Source of the DNA: Oscillospiraceae bacterium
Lineage (GTDB): Bacteria; Bacillota; Clostridia; Oscillospirales; Ruminococcaceae
DNA: 64,000 bases
NCBI GenBank assembly: GCA_022508885.1
Contig: JAFLUG010000003.1
Coordinates: 1 to 64,000, forward strand
Direction of reading: 5' to 3'
The notes under the pieces are model-generated. The model was not told where the DNA came from and ran no database searches. It was given only the letters and a program-made list of their open reading frames with translations. Below, one piece after another: positions 52,085 to 60,635 of the stretch. The position numbers were made by a program, and so were the translations under genes. The first letter of the stretch is position 1; every line of letters starts with the position of its first letter.

Positions 52085-54322
52085 TCATTTTATCAAACCG
52101 TCAAGAAAGCTGACCGGCTTTACCGGTTTATCGCCGCCTGTTTTCTTCCCGTCGCCCGAAGCTTTGCTCTGCTCTGACGGTTTTGCCGTTTCAACTATCT
52201 CAAAATCCACAAATCCTCCGCTTACGCTCGCCGAAATACATCTTACACGCAGCTTGTCACCTACGGTAAACACCTGCCCGTTTGCCGCTCCCGTGAGAAT
52301 TACATTATGCTGGACCTCGTATTCTCCCGCGGGGAGCTTTGACGCGGAAACCATTCCCTCTACCGTATTCGGAAGCTCCACAAATATCCCGCTTGGCGAA
52401 ACTCCCGAAATAAACCCGTCAAATTCCTCGCCGATGTGTTCTTTCATAAATTCCGCCATGTAAAAGTTTTCGCATTCGCGCTCGCAGCTTACCGCCGAAA
52501 GCTCGGTCTGACTCGCCCTGAATGCCGCTTCATTCGCGAATTTGGCGTATTTCTTCACCAGCTTTTCGTTATTCGGAGAGTATACATAATCCGAAAGTAT
52601 CCTGTGTATCGAAAGGTCGGCGTATCTTCTTATCGGAGAGGTAAAGTGCGCGTATTCGGGCATTACCAGACCGTAGTGTCCGAGGGGCTCGTCCGAGTAT
52701 TTAGCCTTCATCATCGTCCTCAGAACGATGCGGTTTATCACGGTATATTTGTCCGTATCGCGGCTTTTGCGGATAATTTCAGCCAAATCTGCCGCCGTTG
52801 AGTTTTCATTTATTCTCTCCGGATTTACCCCCAGCGCGTTAAGAGTTTCGTTCAGTGAGATCAGTTTTTCCGATGTAGGCGCTTCGTGCACGCGGTAAAC
52901 AAACGGTATCTTCTCCCTCATAGCAAGCGAAGCCGCCGCTTTGTTCGCCATAAGCATGAATTCCTCGATGATCTTCTCAGCCGTTCCGCGCTCGCGAGAT
53001 TTAACGTCGGTGCATATCCCGTTTTCATTGGTAATTATCTTCGTTTCGGGAGTGTCAATTTCGGGAGAACCGCGGTTTACCCGGTTTTTGTACAGGATCT
53101 CCGCAAGCTCGCGCATTATCGGGATACGGTCAATAACGCTCCTGTATTTCTCTTTCAGCTCATCATCAGCCGTACCATCGAGTATCTTGTTTACCTCTGT
53201 GTATACGCCTTTGACGCGGCTTCTGATAACGGTTTTCTCGAATTTGTATGACAACAGCTCGCCCTGTGCCGAAACCTCCATCAGACAGGAAAACGCCAGT
53301 CTGTCAACGTTGGGGTTAAGCGAGCAGATGCCGTTTGAAAGCTCCTTGGGAAGCATCGGCACGACCCTGTCCGCGTAGTATATTGACGTTCCCCGCAAAA
53401 ACGCCTCTTTGTCAAGCTCCGAGCCTTTTTTTACATAGTATGAAACATCCGCTATATGTACCCCGAGCCTGTAAACGGAATTTGTCTTTTCTATCGATAC
53501 TGCGTCGTCGATATCCTTTGTGTCCGCTCCGTCAATAGTGAATATCTCCTCGCCGCGCAGATCAAGCCTGCGCGCGGCTTCGTCAGGGTCGGGCGTGTCA
53601 ATGTCAAGCTTACTCGCTTCAAAAAGCGTTTCCTCAGGAAACTCAACATGCAGGCCGTTTACAAGCATATACGCCTCGGCGCTTGTTTTCGCGTCGTTTG
53701 CTGAGCCGAAGCATTCCTTTATTTCGACTGTGTGCTCAAAGTGGCTTTCTCCGCGCTTTTTAACGGAAAAAGCTACCTTGTCGCCGTTTTTAACATTATC
53801 GCAGCTTATCTTCGATATTTCAAGCGGAGCGTCGCAGAGCCTGTCGGGATAAACCATAAGCTTTTTACCGTTTGCTATGATCGTTCCGGTAAGCAGACGG
53901 TCGCTCTTTTCCACAACCTCCAGCACCACCGCCTCTGCGCTCTTGTCTCCGACAGCGTCTGCAATTCGTTTCGCGAGGACGATATCCCCGGGAATCGCGC
54001 CGTGCAGATTCTTTCCGCGCACGAAATATTCGTTGTTCCGTTCCGTTTCAGGAAAGCCGGGCCCGTCCTCCGAAACCGCCGATATAAAGCCCGATTTCGT
54101 GTTTACGCCCGATACGGCCGCTTTGAAATAATCCTCGGGATCTTTTACACGCCACACTCCCTTTTTATTTATCAGATCGCCGTATTTTTTCATTTCGGAG
54201 AGAGCCTGCGAAAGCTTTTTCGAGGACTTCTTGGAAAGTCCGAGTTTTTTCATGAGTTCCTTGTCGGTTGCTCCGCCTTTGTTGATGACTGCACACAAGA
54301 TCTCAGTTTTTAGCTTGTTCAT
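52085..54322 (-). CDS. rnr: Ribonuclease R
   Basis: 3'-5' exoribonuclease of 745 residues. It has an N-terminal winged helix (KELMKKLGLSKKSSKKLSQALSEM), two cold-shock domains, the RNB catalytic domain with DGADTKDIDDAVSIEK and GTSIYYADRVVPMLP, a C-terminal S1 domain (about 620-705), and a Lys/Gly tail. It degrades structured RNA and takes part in trans-translation quality control. Follows secG, the usual secG-rnr order. Confidence 0.96.
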   Translation of the reverse strand: MNKLKTEILCAVINKGGATDKELMKKLGLSKKSSKKLSQALSEMKKYGDLINKKGVWRVKDPEDYFKAAVSGVNTKSGFISAVSEDGPGFPETERNNEYFVRGKNLHGAIPGDIVLAKRIADAVGDKSAEAVVLEVVEKSDRLLTGTIIANGKKLMVYPDRLCDAPLEISKISCDNVKNGDKVAFSVKKRGESHFEHTVEIKECFGSANDAKTSAEAYMLVNGLHVEFPEETLFEASKLDIDTPDPDEAARRLDLRGEEIFTIDGADTKDIDDAVSIEKTNSVYRLGVHIADVSYYVKKGSELDKEAFLRGTSIYYADRVVPMLPKELSNGICSLNPNVDRLAFSCLMEVSAQGELLSYKFEKTVIRSRVKGVYTEVNKILDGTADDELKEKYRSVIDRIPIMRELAEILYKNRVNRGSPEIDTPETKIITNENGICTDVKSRERGTAEKIIEEFMLMANKAAASLAMREKIPFVYRVHEAPTSEKLISLNETLNALGVNPERINENSTAADLAEIIRKSRDTDKYTVINRIVLRTMMKAKYSDEPLGHYGLVMPEYAHFTSPIRRYADLSIHRILSDYVYSPNNEKLVKKYAKFANEAAFRASQTELSAVSCERECENFYMAEFMKEHIGEEFDGFISGVSPSGIFVELPNTVEGMVSASKLPAGEYEVQHNVILTGAANGQVFTVGDKLRVRCISASVSGGFVDFEIVETAKPSEQSKASGDGKKTGGDKPVKPVSFLDGLIK

Positions 54323-54361
54323 AAAGTTTTATTCACTCCTGACTGCAGATATATGCAAAAT

Positions 54362-54388
54362 ACGGACAGACTACCAGAGCCTGTCCGT
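54362..54388 (-). terminator. Hairpin between secG and rnr
   Basis: ACGGACAG / CTGTCCGT, 8 bp, 11-base loop, followed on the minus strand by ATTTTG. Weak or partial terminator that would reduce rnr relative to secG. Confidence 0.5.
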
Positions 54389-54400
54389 TTAGATCCCGAA

Positions 54401-54877
54401 TTATCCCGCGTCGCTTTGAGCCGAGCTGTCGGAAGAGCCGCTCTCCCCGCTGTCTGAAGACTCGCTGTTATCTGAACTGCTTTCCGTGTCGGAGCTGCTC
54501 TCTGTGTCAGAGCTGCTTTCTTCAGAACTGCTCTCGCCGGAGCTGTTTTCCGTATCGGAATTGGAAGAACCCGACGAATTCGAGTTGTCGATATAGCTTC
54601 CGGTATTAGAACTGCCCGAATTATCGCCGCCCCAGTATACATTTATTATGTTTACCGCTATCGCCATAACGAAAAAGATGATAACAGCGGCGATCGTCGC
54701 CTTGTTAAGCATGGCTTCTTTTGTTCTGCCCTTATTTTGCTGGAAAAAGCTGTCGCCCGCCGTTCCCGAGATAGTCTGCGACATTTGTGTTTTTGTGTCC
54801 TTTAAGAGTACGACCACTACTATAAAAACACACGCGATAATAAGCACTATCGCGCTTATAATTTCAAAAATACTCAT
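54401..54877 (-). CDS. secG: Protein translocase subunit SecG with long Ser/acidic tail
   Basis: Protein of 158 residues. The first 80 are a normal SecG: two membrane helices (about 5-27 and 62-82) around QMSQTISGTAGDSFF, the family signature. The remaining 70 or so residues are almost only Ser, Asp, Glu, Asn and Gly (ESSSDTESSSDTESSSD repeats). Usual SecG is about 75-80 residues. By known topology the C-terminus is outside the cell. Leads rnr on the minus strand with its own promoter. Confidence 0.93.
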   Translation of the reverse strand: MSIFEIISAIVLIIACVFIVVVVLLKDTKTQMSQTISGTAGDSFFQQNKGRTKEAMLNKATIAAVIIFFVMAIAVNIINVYWGGDNSGSSNTGSYIDNSNSSGSSNSDTENSSGESSSEESSSDTESSSDTESSSDNSESSDSGESGSSDSSAQSDAG

Positions 54878-54937
54878 TTTTAAGAATTTCCTCCGTAAAA
54901 CTTTAACAATTTCCTTCCGAATATGAAATACTTAGAT

Positions 54938-54966
54938 ATTATACCATACCCTGACAAAAATTTCAA
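54938..54966 (-). promoter_or_regulatory. Sigma-A promoter for secG-rnr
   Basis: Minus strand TTGAAA (54961-54966), 17-bp spacer, TATAAT (54938-54943) with TGG extension. Confidence 0.8.
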
Positions 54967-55015
54967 GTATTTTTCCGAAATTTTTTGAACATCAAAAATA
55001 AAATTTATTGATTTG

Positions 55016-55044
55016 TTGACATTTCAAGGTGATAGTGATATAAT
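55016..55044 (+). promoter_or_regulatory. Perfect consensus sigma-A promoter facing the palindrome tract
   Basis: TTGACA (55016-55021), 17-bp spacer, TATAAT (55039-55044). Transcripts would start near 55051 and carry about 285 bases of hairpin-rich leader before the HAD gene at 55337, or form a separate RNA. Confidence 0.8.
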
Positions 55045-55298
55045 AAAATTACCGTAAAACCGCTGCGCGGTTTTACAGCGCCGTTCGACGCTGTCGGCTA
55101 CCGCCGAACGGCAATTTTATTGAATCATCAAATTATTTTGCTTCGCAAAATAACAACGCTTCGCGTTGCCGCGCCTGCGGCGCTTGAATTTGTGTTACTG
55201 ATTAAAAATTGCCCTCGCGCATACGCAAATTTTTTTAAAATTTGCTCCGCGCGTATCGGGCAATTATACAATAAATCCTGCGAATTTATTGTATAATT
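55042..55298. repeat. Tract of four consecutive palindromic units
   Basis: Non-coding. Unit A: AATAAAATT (55042) to AATTTTATT (55121) enclosing GTAAAACCGC-TGC-GCGGTTTTAC and GCCGTTCG/CGAACGGC. Unit B: CAAATT (55129) to AATTTG (55192) enclosing TTATTTTGC/GCAAAATAA, CAACGC/GCGTTG and CCGC/GCGG. Unit C: AATTGCCC (55207) to GGGCAATT (55265) enclosing GCAAATTTT/AAAATTTGC. Unit D: a perfect 15-bp repeat, 55262-55276 with 55284-55298. The remainder of the 54878-55336 gap holds the two promoters above and A+T-rich sequence with no gene. Confidence 0.85.
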
Positions 55299-55336
55299 AA
55301 AGTGGGCATATATTTGTTTTCGGGAGTTTGACCATT

Positions 55337-55987
55337 ATGATAAAAGCGGTTGTATTTGATCTGGACGGGCTTTTGCTGGATACGGAAAAACTGCTGATAA
55401 AATTCTGGATCCAGTCGGCAAACGAGGCAGGTTTTCCCATGACGAGGGAAAACGCGCTTATGCTGAGGTCTATGCACAAAAGCTTCGCTGTTCCGTATCT
55501 GAAAGAAATGTTCGGAGAAGATTTCGATTACATAAAAATACGCTCGCGAAGAATGGAGCTTATGAAAAACTATCTTGCGGATAACCCGCTTGAGCTGAAA
55601 AGGGGAGTTGTTGAGCTGCTGGAATTTCTGAAAAAAGAAAAGATCCCCGCGGCTGTATGTACTGCCACCGATTATGACCGCGCGGCTGAATATCTGAAGA
55701 AAACAGGGATCTTCGGATATTTTGACAGAATTATCAGCGCGACAATGGTAGAAAAAGGAAAACCGATGCCCGACGTATATCTTTATGCCGCTAAAGAGCT
55801 TGGCTTAAAGCCGCAGGAGTGTATCGCCCTTGAGGATTCGCCCAACGGAGTAAAATCTGCGGCTTCGGCGGGATTTATTACGGTTATGGTTCCCGATCTT
55901 ACAGAGCCGGACGGGGAATTGAACGGAATGATTTTTAAAAAAGCAAACAGCCTCATTGACGTTATCGACATTATCGGGAGCATTTAA
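55337..55987 (+). CDS. HAD-family phosphatase, beta-phosphoglucomutase-like
   Basis: Protein of 216 residues with the DLDGLLLDTE nucleophile motif (D8, D10) and a helical cap of the beta-PGM/phosphatase group. Motif II is VCTATDYDRA and motif IV ALEDSPNGVKSAASAG. Start ATG 55337 follows GGGAG; an in-frame TTG at 55328 is too close to that site. The substrate is unknown. First gene after the palindrome tract. Confidence 0.9.
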   Translation: MIKAVVFDLDGLLLDTEKLLIKFWIQSANEAGFPMTRENALMLRSMHKSFAVPYLKEMFGEDFDYIKIRSRRMELMKNYLADNPLELKRGVVELLEFLKKEKIPAAVCTATDYDRAAEYLKKTGIFGYFDRIISATMVEKGKPMPDVYLYAAKELGLKPQECIALEDSPNGVKSAASAGFITVMVPDLTEPDGELNGMIFKKANSLIDVIDIIGSI

Positions 55988-56024
55988 ACCAAGCATTGCA
56001 TATTGAAAGATTCCGAGGAAAAAT

Positions 56025-56726
56025 ATGAGTAATAAAAACAGTACCAAAAATCCCAAGAATACCAAAAATAATATTCTGATAATCGCTTCGGTTATTTTTG
56101 TAACGGTCGCGGCTATCGTCTTCGTAATATCTCTCAGTCTTTTCAACGGAGGAGGAAACAACGGCAACAGCAGTGAAAATACCAGCTCATTGCCTCCGGA
56201 TTGGTTGGATGAATACAGCTATTCGACTGAAGAAAGTTCGTATACGGCGCCGGAAAGCTCATCAAAGCCCGAAGAAAGCTCAGCAAACAGTTCATCGTCA
56301 ACATCATTTGCTGACAGTACGTCTTTGGGAGTGGAAATTGACATAACTCAGGCTGAGAAGATAGTTGAAAACGCCAGGCTGCTTATGGGAACGCCTTTTT
56401 TGGACGGCGGGTCGGATACGGACGGTTTTGACAGCTCCGGATTTGTTTATTATGTAATGCGCGAAAGCGGGTATATTTCCTGTCCGAGAGATATCGTCGA
56501 GCAGTCGAAGATGGGAGTTATGCGCGGGTTTGACGAAATAAAAAAAGGCGACGTTTTGTTCTTTTCAAATGAAATAGGCGGCGAAGCGAATTTCGCGGGT
56601 TTTTACTCGGGAAACGGGAAAATGATAGGAAGTCTGATAACCTTGGCTTTCGAGGGAGTTGTCGAGGTAGATATAGATAATGACTATTACCGGGAGCATT
56701 TTGTTTCGGGTGTGGGAATAAGTTGA
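56025..56726 (+). CDS. Membrane-anchored NlpC/P60-like protein lacking catalytic residues
   Basis: Protein of 233 residues. A Lys/Asn-rich cytoplasmic N-terminus, one membrane helix (about 16-40) and a Ser/Glu-rich stalk (about 45-100) lead to an NlpC/P60-type domain (about 105-233). The usual GFDCSGFV reads DGFDSSGFVYYV, so the nucleophile Cys is Ser137. The usual HVGIY reads FAGFY at 190-194, so the catalytic His is also gone. GDVLFF and GNGKMI remain. It is probably a non-enzymatic wall-binding or scaffold protein; that is inference. ATG follows GAGGA. Confidence 0.8.
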   Translation: MSNKNSTKNPKNTKNNILIIASVIFVTVAAIVFVISLSLFNGGGNNGNSSENTSSLPPDWLDEYSYSTEESSYTAPESSSKPEESSANSSSSTSFADSTSLGVEIDITQAEKIVENARLLMGTPFLDGGSDTDGFDSSGFVYYVMRESGYISCPRDIVEQSKMGVMRGFDEIKKGDVLFFSNEIGGEANFAGFYSGNGKMIGSLITLAFEGVVEVDIDNDYYREHFVSGVGIS

Positions 56727-56752
56727 ACTTCGGAGGATATTCAGGACAGCAT

Positions 56753-57718
56753 ATGAAAACGGTTCTTATTGATAACAGCCTTTGCGTAAGCGCGCTTCGC
56801 GATGGAGCAAGCGCGGAGGATATATGCGGATATATAAAAGCTCTCGCGTCAGCGGGAATAAAATATGTCGAGCTTGATTTCCGCGTGCTCATGAAGCTCA
56901 GGGAGCTTCCGAAGGGCATAGGGTACATATTTCGGGTGGTTGATCCGATGTTTATTCAGATCTCTGACGCGTTTAAATTTGACTATGTCGTTATGACGTT
57001 TGCGGATCTTAAGAAAAACATAAGCTCAAAAACACCCGTTATGCTTGAGCTTCCGTATGTTGAAAACACATACAGGGGAGTTCTGAGATACGCTCAGGCA
57101 CAGACGAGCGGAATGGTTACGGCGATAAGATTCTGCGACGATTTCGGGTACAGGGATCTTGAAGAAACAAAGCGGTTTGTTTCGCGGATAAAAAACAACG
57201 TTCCGCTGCCCGTGGATTTCTGTCCGAGAAATACGCGCAGGACCGCGCTCGACTGCGCGTTAAAGTTCACGTTTTCGGGAGCGGACAGCCTTACGCTTTC
57301 CGTGCCGAGGACAAATCTTTTCGCGTCTCTCGAAGAATACGCGGTTTCGTTTTTGTCCGTGTACGACACGCTACCGAAAGGTTTTGACATCTATGAGTTT
57401 TTCGGCGCGGTATACTACTACAGGCGTATTTTCAAAAACTCCGAAAACGCGGATATCATGAAGCTCTTTGAAACTCTCGACTGGGACATCCGTATGATGC
57501 GAAACGCCGACACGGGAGAAAAGACCAAGTTCAATATCGCGCTCAAAAGTTCTAATATGCTCAGAAAGAATTTCGTTTCATCGCTTGAAAAAATGCTTGC
57601 AAGGGAAAATCTTGAAAGCGACGAGTTTGAGACCCTTGTTGACGCGGTAAAATATTTTGACGCGAGTGTTTGCAGCGACGATGTGATCTATGATGAACAC
57701 AGGGGATTGCTTAATTGA
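56753..57718 (+). CDS. Degenerate HMGL/homocitrate-synthase-type TIM barrel protein
   Basis: Protein of 321 residues whose order of elements follows the HMGL-like barrel: VLIDNSL at the start (normally DTTLRDG), IRFCDDFGYRDLEETKRFV (normally LCDTVGxxxP), then a strand, a helix with ALKFTFSGADSLTLSV, and SLEEYAVSFL. The catalytic Arg is C11, and the metal-binding HxH is D155-F-C157. It is therefore unlikely to perform the acyl condensation or lyase reaction. ATG 56753 follows AGGA. Co-transcribed with the NlpC/P60-like gene 26 bp upstream and an HAD gene 11 bp downstream. Role unknown. Confidence 0.65.
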   Translation: MKTVLIDNSLCVSALRDGASAEDICGYIKALASAGIKYVELDFRVLMKLRELPKGIGYIFRVVDPMFIQISDAFKFDYVVMTFADLKKNISSKTPVMLELPYVENTYRGVLRYAQAQTSGMVTAIRFCDDFGYRDLEETKRFVSRIKNNVPLPVDFCPRNTRRTALDCALKFTFSGADSLTLSVPRTNLFASLEEYAVSFLSVYDTLPKGFDIYEFFGAVYYYRRIFKNSENADIMKLFETLDWDIRMMRNADTGEKTKFNIALKSSNMLRKNFVSSLEKMLARENLESDEFETLVDAVKYFDASVCSDDVIYDEHRGLLN

Positions 57719-57729
57719 AAGGAAATAAC

Positions 57730-58545
57730 GTGATAAAGCTTATTGCTTCGGATCTTGACGGAACGCTGCTTGACGATGAAAAACGACTTCCTGGTGACTT
57801 TTTTGAGGTGTTGGACGAGCTATGGGCGCACAGGATAATATTTGTTGTCGCCAGCGGCAGGACGTATTCGGCGGTAGAGCATCTGTTTCCCGAGGAATAT
57901 CGGGATAAGATATCGTATATCTGTGATAACGGAGCCTGTACTTATACAAATGGCTCGGGCAGGGCAGACGGTATCTTTCCGCTTGACAGGGGACTTTACG
58001 AGGAGCTTCTCGAAAAATGCGGGCAGATAGGCGGCTTTGATCTGGTGGTCTGCGCTTCAAGCGGAGTTTTTCATGAAAATGACGATGAAGAGTTTTCGAG
58101 GGATGTTGGTCTATACTATAAACAACACGAAGTAATAGATGATTTTCGTAAGATAGAGGGAGATATCTATAAGCTTGCTATCGGAGATAAGCTTGGAACG
58201 GTAACTCACGGAAAGCCGATAATCGACAGTATCTTCGGCGAGCGGCTCAATGTTCAGGCGTCCGGAGAAGAATGGATGGATGTTATGGCGGGCGGGGTGA
58301 GTAAGGGGCGCGCGCTGAGGGCGCTCCAGGAAAAGCTTGGGATATCACGGGAGGAAACAATGGCCTTCGGGGATTATTTCAATGACGTGGATATGCTCGC
58401 CGCGGCGGAATACAGCTTTTGTATGGAAAACGGAAGCGAAGAGGTAAAAAAGCTGTGCCGTTTTATAGCTCCCGAGGGCGGGGTGACAAAATGTATAAGA
58501 GAGCTTGCTCTTCAAGGTGATACTGATTATTCGAGGAATTTATGA
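57730..58545 (+). CDS. Cof-type HAD phosphatase
   Basis: Protein of 271 residues with a C2 cap. Nucleophile motif D8-L-D10-G-T-L, motif II VVASGRTYSA, motif III/IV KGRALRALQEKLG and AFGDYFNDVDMLAAA. GTG start after AAAGGA. Ends 4 bp inside the next gene (ATGA overlap). Substrate unknown; second HAD enzyme of this operon. Confidence 0.9.
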   Translation: MIKLIASDLDGTLLDDEKRLPGDFFEVLDELWAHRIIFVVASGRTYSAVEHLFPEEYRDKISYICDNGACTYTNGSGRADGIFPLDRGLYEELLEKCGQIGGFDLVVCASSGVFHENDDEEFSRDVGLYYKQHEVIDDFRKIEGDIYKLAIGDKLGTVTHGKPIIDSIFGERLNVQASGEEWMDVMAGGVSKGRALRALQEKLGISREETMAFGDYFNDVDMLAAAEYSFCMENGSEEVKKLCRFIAPEGGVTKCIRELALQGDTDYSRNL

Positions 58546-59810
58546 GTATAACTAATATAATCATTATAGTTTCGATGATAGCGTTTTCGGCGTTTTTTTC
58601 CGCGTCCGAGACGGCTATCTCAAGCGTAAACCGCATTCGTCTCAAGAACATGGCGGAAAACGGGAACCGAGGGGCTAAAAGAGCGCTGTCTATCCTTAAC
58701 AAATACGATAAGGCGCTTACGACTATCCTTATCGGAAACAATATCGTTAATATCGCCTGCTCGGCTACGGCAACTATCGTATGCATCGCGCTGGTCGGTG
58801 AGAAGTACGGTTCGCTTGTGTCAACTATCGCGACAACTGTAGTCGTATTGATTTTCGGCGAGGTCATGCCCAAGAGCATTGCCAAGGATCACGCCGAAAC
58901 GGTTGCGATAGGGATATCGGCGGTCATTAAGTTTCTGATGATAATTCTCACTCCGTTTTCGGCGCTGTTTATTTTGCTGAAAAAGGGCGTTTCAAAGCTT
59001 TTTAAGAGCAAGGACTCCGTCAGCGTAACGGAAGAAGAGCTTATGGCGATAATCGACGAGATAGAGGACGAGGGCGTGCTCGAACAGCAGGAAAGCAACC
59101 TTGTGCGCTCGGCGCTTGAGTTTGACGAGATTACAGTAGATGAGATAATAACCCCCCGTGTAAGGATCGTTGCGGTTGAATGTACTGACAGCGCAGAGGA
59201 GGTCCGCGAGAAATTCCTGAGCGAGCAGTATTCGCGAATGCCGGTATATGATAAGACTTTAGACAACATAATAGGTATAATAAACGAAAAGGATTTTATA
59301 AGAGCGTATGAGGAAAGCGGAAGCGACCTTACAGTACGCTCGCTTATACAGGAAACCATCTACTTTCCGCATCTGCTGAAGATATCGGAGGTAATGCGGA
59401 AAATGCAGAAGAAAAAATGCCATATGAGCGTCGTGCTTGACCAGCACGGCGGAACGCTCGGCATTGTGACTATGGAGGACCTGCTTGAAGAGCTTGTTGG
59501 AGAAATTTATGACGAGAGCGACGAGGTCACAAGTCCTATCACGGCTCTTTCCGAAACGGAGTTTGAGGCATACGGAGATGTTTCGCTCAACAGCCTGAGA
59601 AGGTATTTCAGCGGTCTGGGCGTTGAGCTTGACATCAACTGCGAGGCACATACGGTCGCGGGTTGGGTCCTGGAGCTTTTCGGAAGCATACCGAAAAACG
59701 GAGATGTATACGGCGGCGAAGGCTTTGAGATAACCGTTACGGACGCGGCCGACCTGAGGATCAACAAAGTCAGGATAAGGCTTGCCGAGGAAAATGGAAA
59801 CGGGGAGTAG
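58542..59810 (+). CDS. CNNM/CorC (HlyC/CorC) family transporter-like protein
   Basis: Protein of 422 residues. An N-terminal DUF21 membrane domain (about 1-180, SAFFSASETAISSVNRIRLKNM) is followed by a CBS pair (about 205-335, ITPRVRIVAVECTD, LGIVTMEDLLEELVGEIYDE) and a C-terminal CorC/HlyC domain (about 345-420). The family is linked to magnesium export or homeostasis; hemolysin is a misleading older name. Overlaps the HAD gene by 4 bp. Confidence 0.93.
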   Translation: MSITNIIIIVSMIAFSAFFSASETAISSVNRIRLKNMAENGNRGAKRALSILNKYDKALTTILIGNNIVNIACSATATIVCIALVGEKYGSLVSTIATTVVVLIFGEVMPKSIAKDHAETVAIGISAVIKFLMIILTPFSALFILLKKGVSKLFKSKDSVSVTEEELMAIIDEIEDEGVLEQQESNLVRSALEFDEITVDEIITPRVRIVAVECTDSAEEVREKFLSEQYSRMPVYDKTLDNIIGIINEKDFIRAYEESGSDLTVRSLIQETIYFPHLLKISEVMRKMQKKKCHMSVVLDQHGGTLGIVTMEDLLEELVGEIYDESDEVTSPITALSETEFEAYGDVSLNSLRRYFSGLGVELDINCEAHTVAGWVLELFGSIPKNGDVYGGEGFEITVTDAADLRINKVRIRLAEENGNGE

Positions 59811-59860
59811 GCACCTCTAAAACCGGTTTTTCCTCAAATAAGGGTTTTGGAGGTGCCTTT
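59809..59860 (+). promoter_or_regulatory. Hairpin that sequesters the next ribosome binding site
   Basis: A 16-bp stem, 59809-59824 with 59843-59858 (one U-G pair), 18-base loop. The right arm contains GGAGG, the site for GTG 59863. The short T tail also allows partial termination. It starts on the stop codon of the CorC-like gene. Confidence 0.65.
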
Positions 59861-59862
59861 AA

Positions 59863-60465
59863 GTGAATACCTTTTATATAGTGCTTATCGCGCTTTCGGG
59901 AGGCTATCTCACCGCCCAGCTCTTTGCGTGGATCTTCCGGGGCAAGATCTTTTTCCCCGACGCGGGCGAGCTGTTTACCCAGAAGCAGGACAGCGACCTG
60001 TGGCAGACGGTTTTCCCGAAGAATATGCTGAGGCTTATCATCTGTATTTTTACCGGCTCTGTCAGCGGTCTGCTTATGACAGCGGCGGGGCTTGCGGGCT
60101 GGATGACGATGCTTTTCGGAGCCGCGGCAGGCGTTGTATTTAACTTTCTGATAAGCGTTATCTTTCTTCCGATCTATCTCAAGTTTCACAAAAGCGGCCT
60201 TCCGGACAATTCCGAGCTTGAGGGACTTTCGGGAAAGGTCATTGAGGAGATACTTCCCGACAGCTTCGGAGTAATTGAAGTTAAACACGGACAGCGGTTT
60301 TATCTTTTCCGAGCGGTTTCGGCAAACGAGCGTATCATTGAAAAGGGAAAGGGAGTTACGGTGATCTACGCACAGGAGGATTGCTGCTTTGTAGAAAGCG
60401 ACGAGCATTTGTGCGACGTTCTGTTTCCGCTTGACAGCTATCCCGAAGAGTATTTTAAGAAGTAA
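59863..60465 (+). CDS. NfeD-like membrane protein
   Basis: Protein of 200 residues. Three membrane helices (about 3-23, 55-78, 84-105) precede a C-terminal OB-fold-like domain (about 120-185, LSGKVIEEILPDSFGVIEVK, NERIIEKGKGVTVIYAQ) as in short NfeD proteins. These often partner membrane proteases or flotillin-like proteins; neither is nearby. GTG start with GGAGG nine bases upstream, inside a strong hairpin. Confidence 0.7.
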   Translation: MNTFYIVLIALSGGYLTAQLFAWIFRGKIFFPDAGELFTQKQDSDLWQTVFPKNMLRLIICIFTGSVSGLLMTAAGLAGWMTMLFGAAAGVVFNFLISVIFLPIYLKFHKSGLPDNSELEGLSGKVIEEILPDSFGVIEVKHGQRFYLFRAVSANERIIEKGKGVTVIYAQEDCCFVESDEHLCDVLFPLDSYPEEYFKK

Positions 60466-60472
60466 TGGTTCA

Positions 60473-60506
60473 CAAGGGAAAACTCTTTTGAAAGGGTTTT
60501 CCCTTG
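60473..60506 (+). terminator. Terminator after the NfeD-like gene (first)
   Basis: A 16-bp stem with one G-U pair, 60473-60488 with 60491-60506, followed by a T-rich segment. Similar in style, not in sequence, to the dispersed repeat. Confidence 0.8.
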
Positions 60507-60543
60507 ATTATTTTTCAGAATTTTTTGTAAACGAATGTTGTTT

Positions 60544-60571
60544 AAAGCCGATTATTGTCGGCTTTTCTTTG
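60544..60571 (+). terminator. Terminator after the NfeD-like gene (second)
   Basis: AAAGCCGA / TCGGCTTT stem, 6-base loop, then TTCTTT. Tandem with the previous hairpin, insulating the PadR operon. Confidence 0.8.
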
Positions 60572-60635
60572 CACGTTAGGTAAAATTCTACAAAAACTCT
60601 TTGAAAAATAGTACAATATTCGTCGTTTTAGTATA

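Noticed and set aside
54319-54642. Second protein on the minus strand over the secG tail
   Set aside because: A shifted frame of the Ser/Glu-coding repeat, with no ribosome site and low-complexity composition.
55284-55298. TATAAT in palindrome D as a promoter for the HAD gene
   Set aside because: No -35 box at a proper distance; the motif is explained by the inverted repeat.
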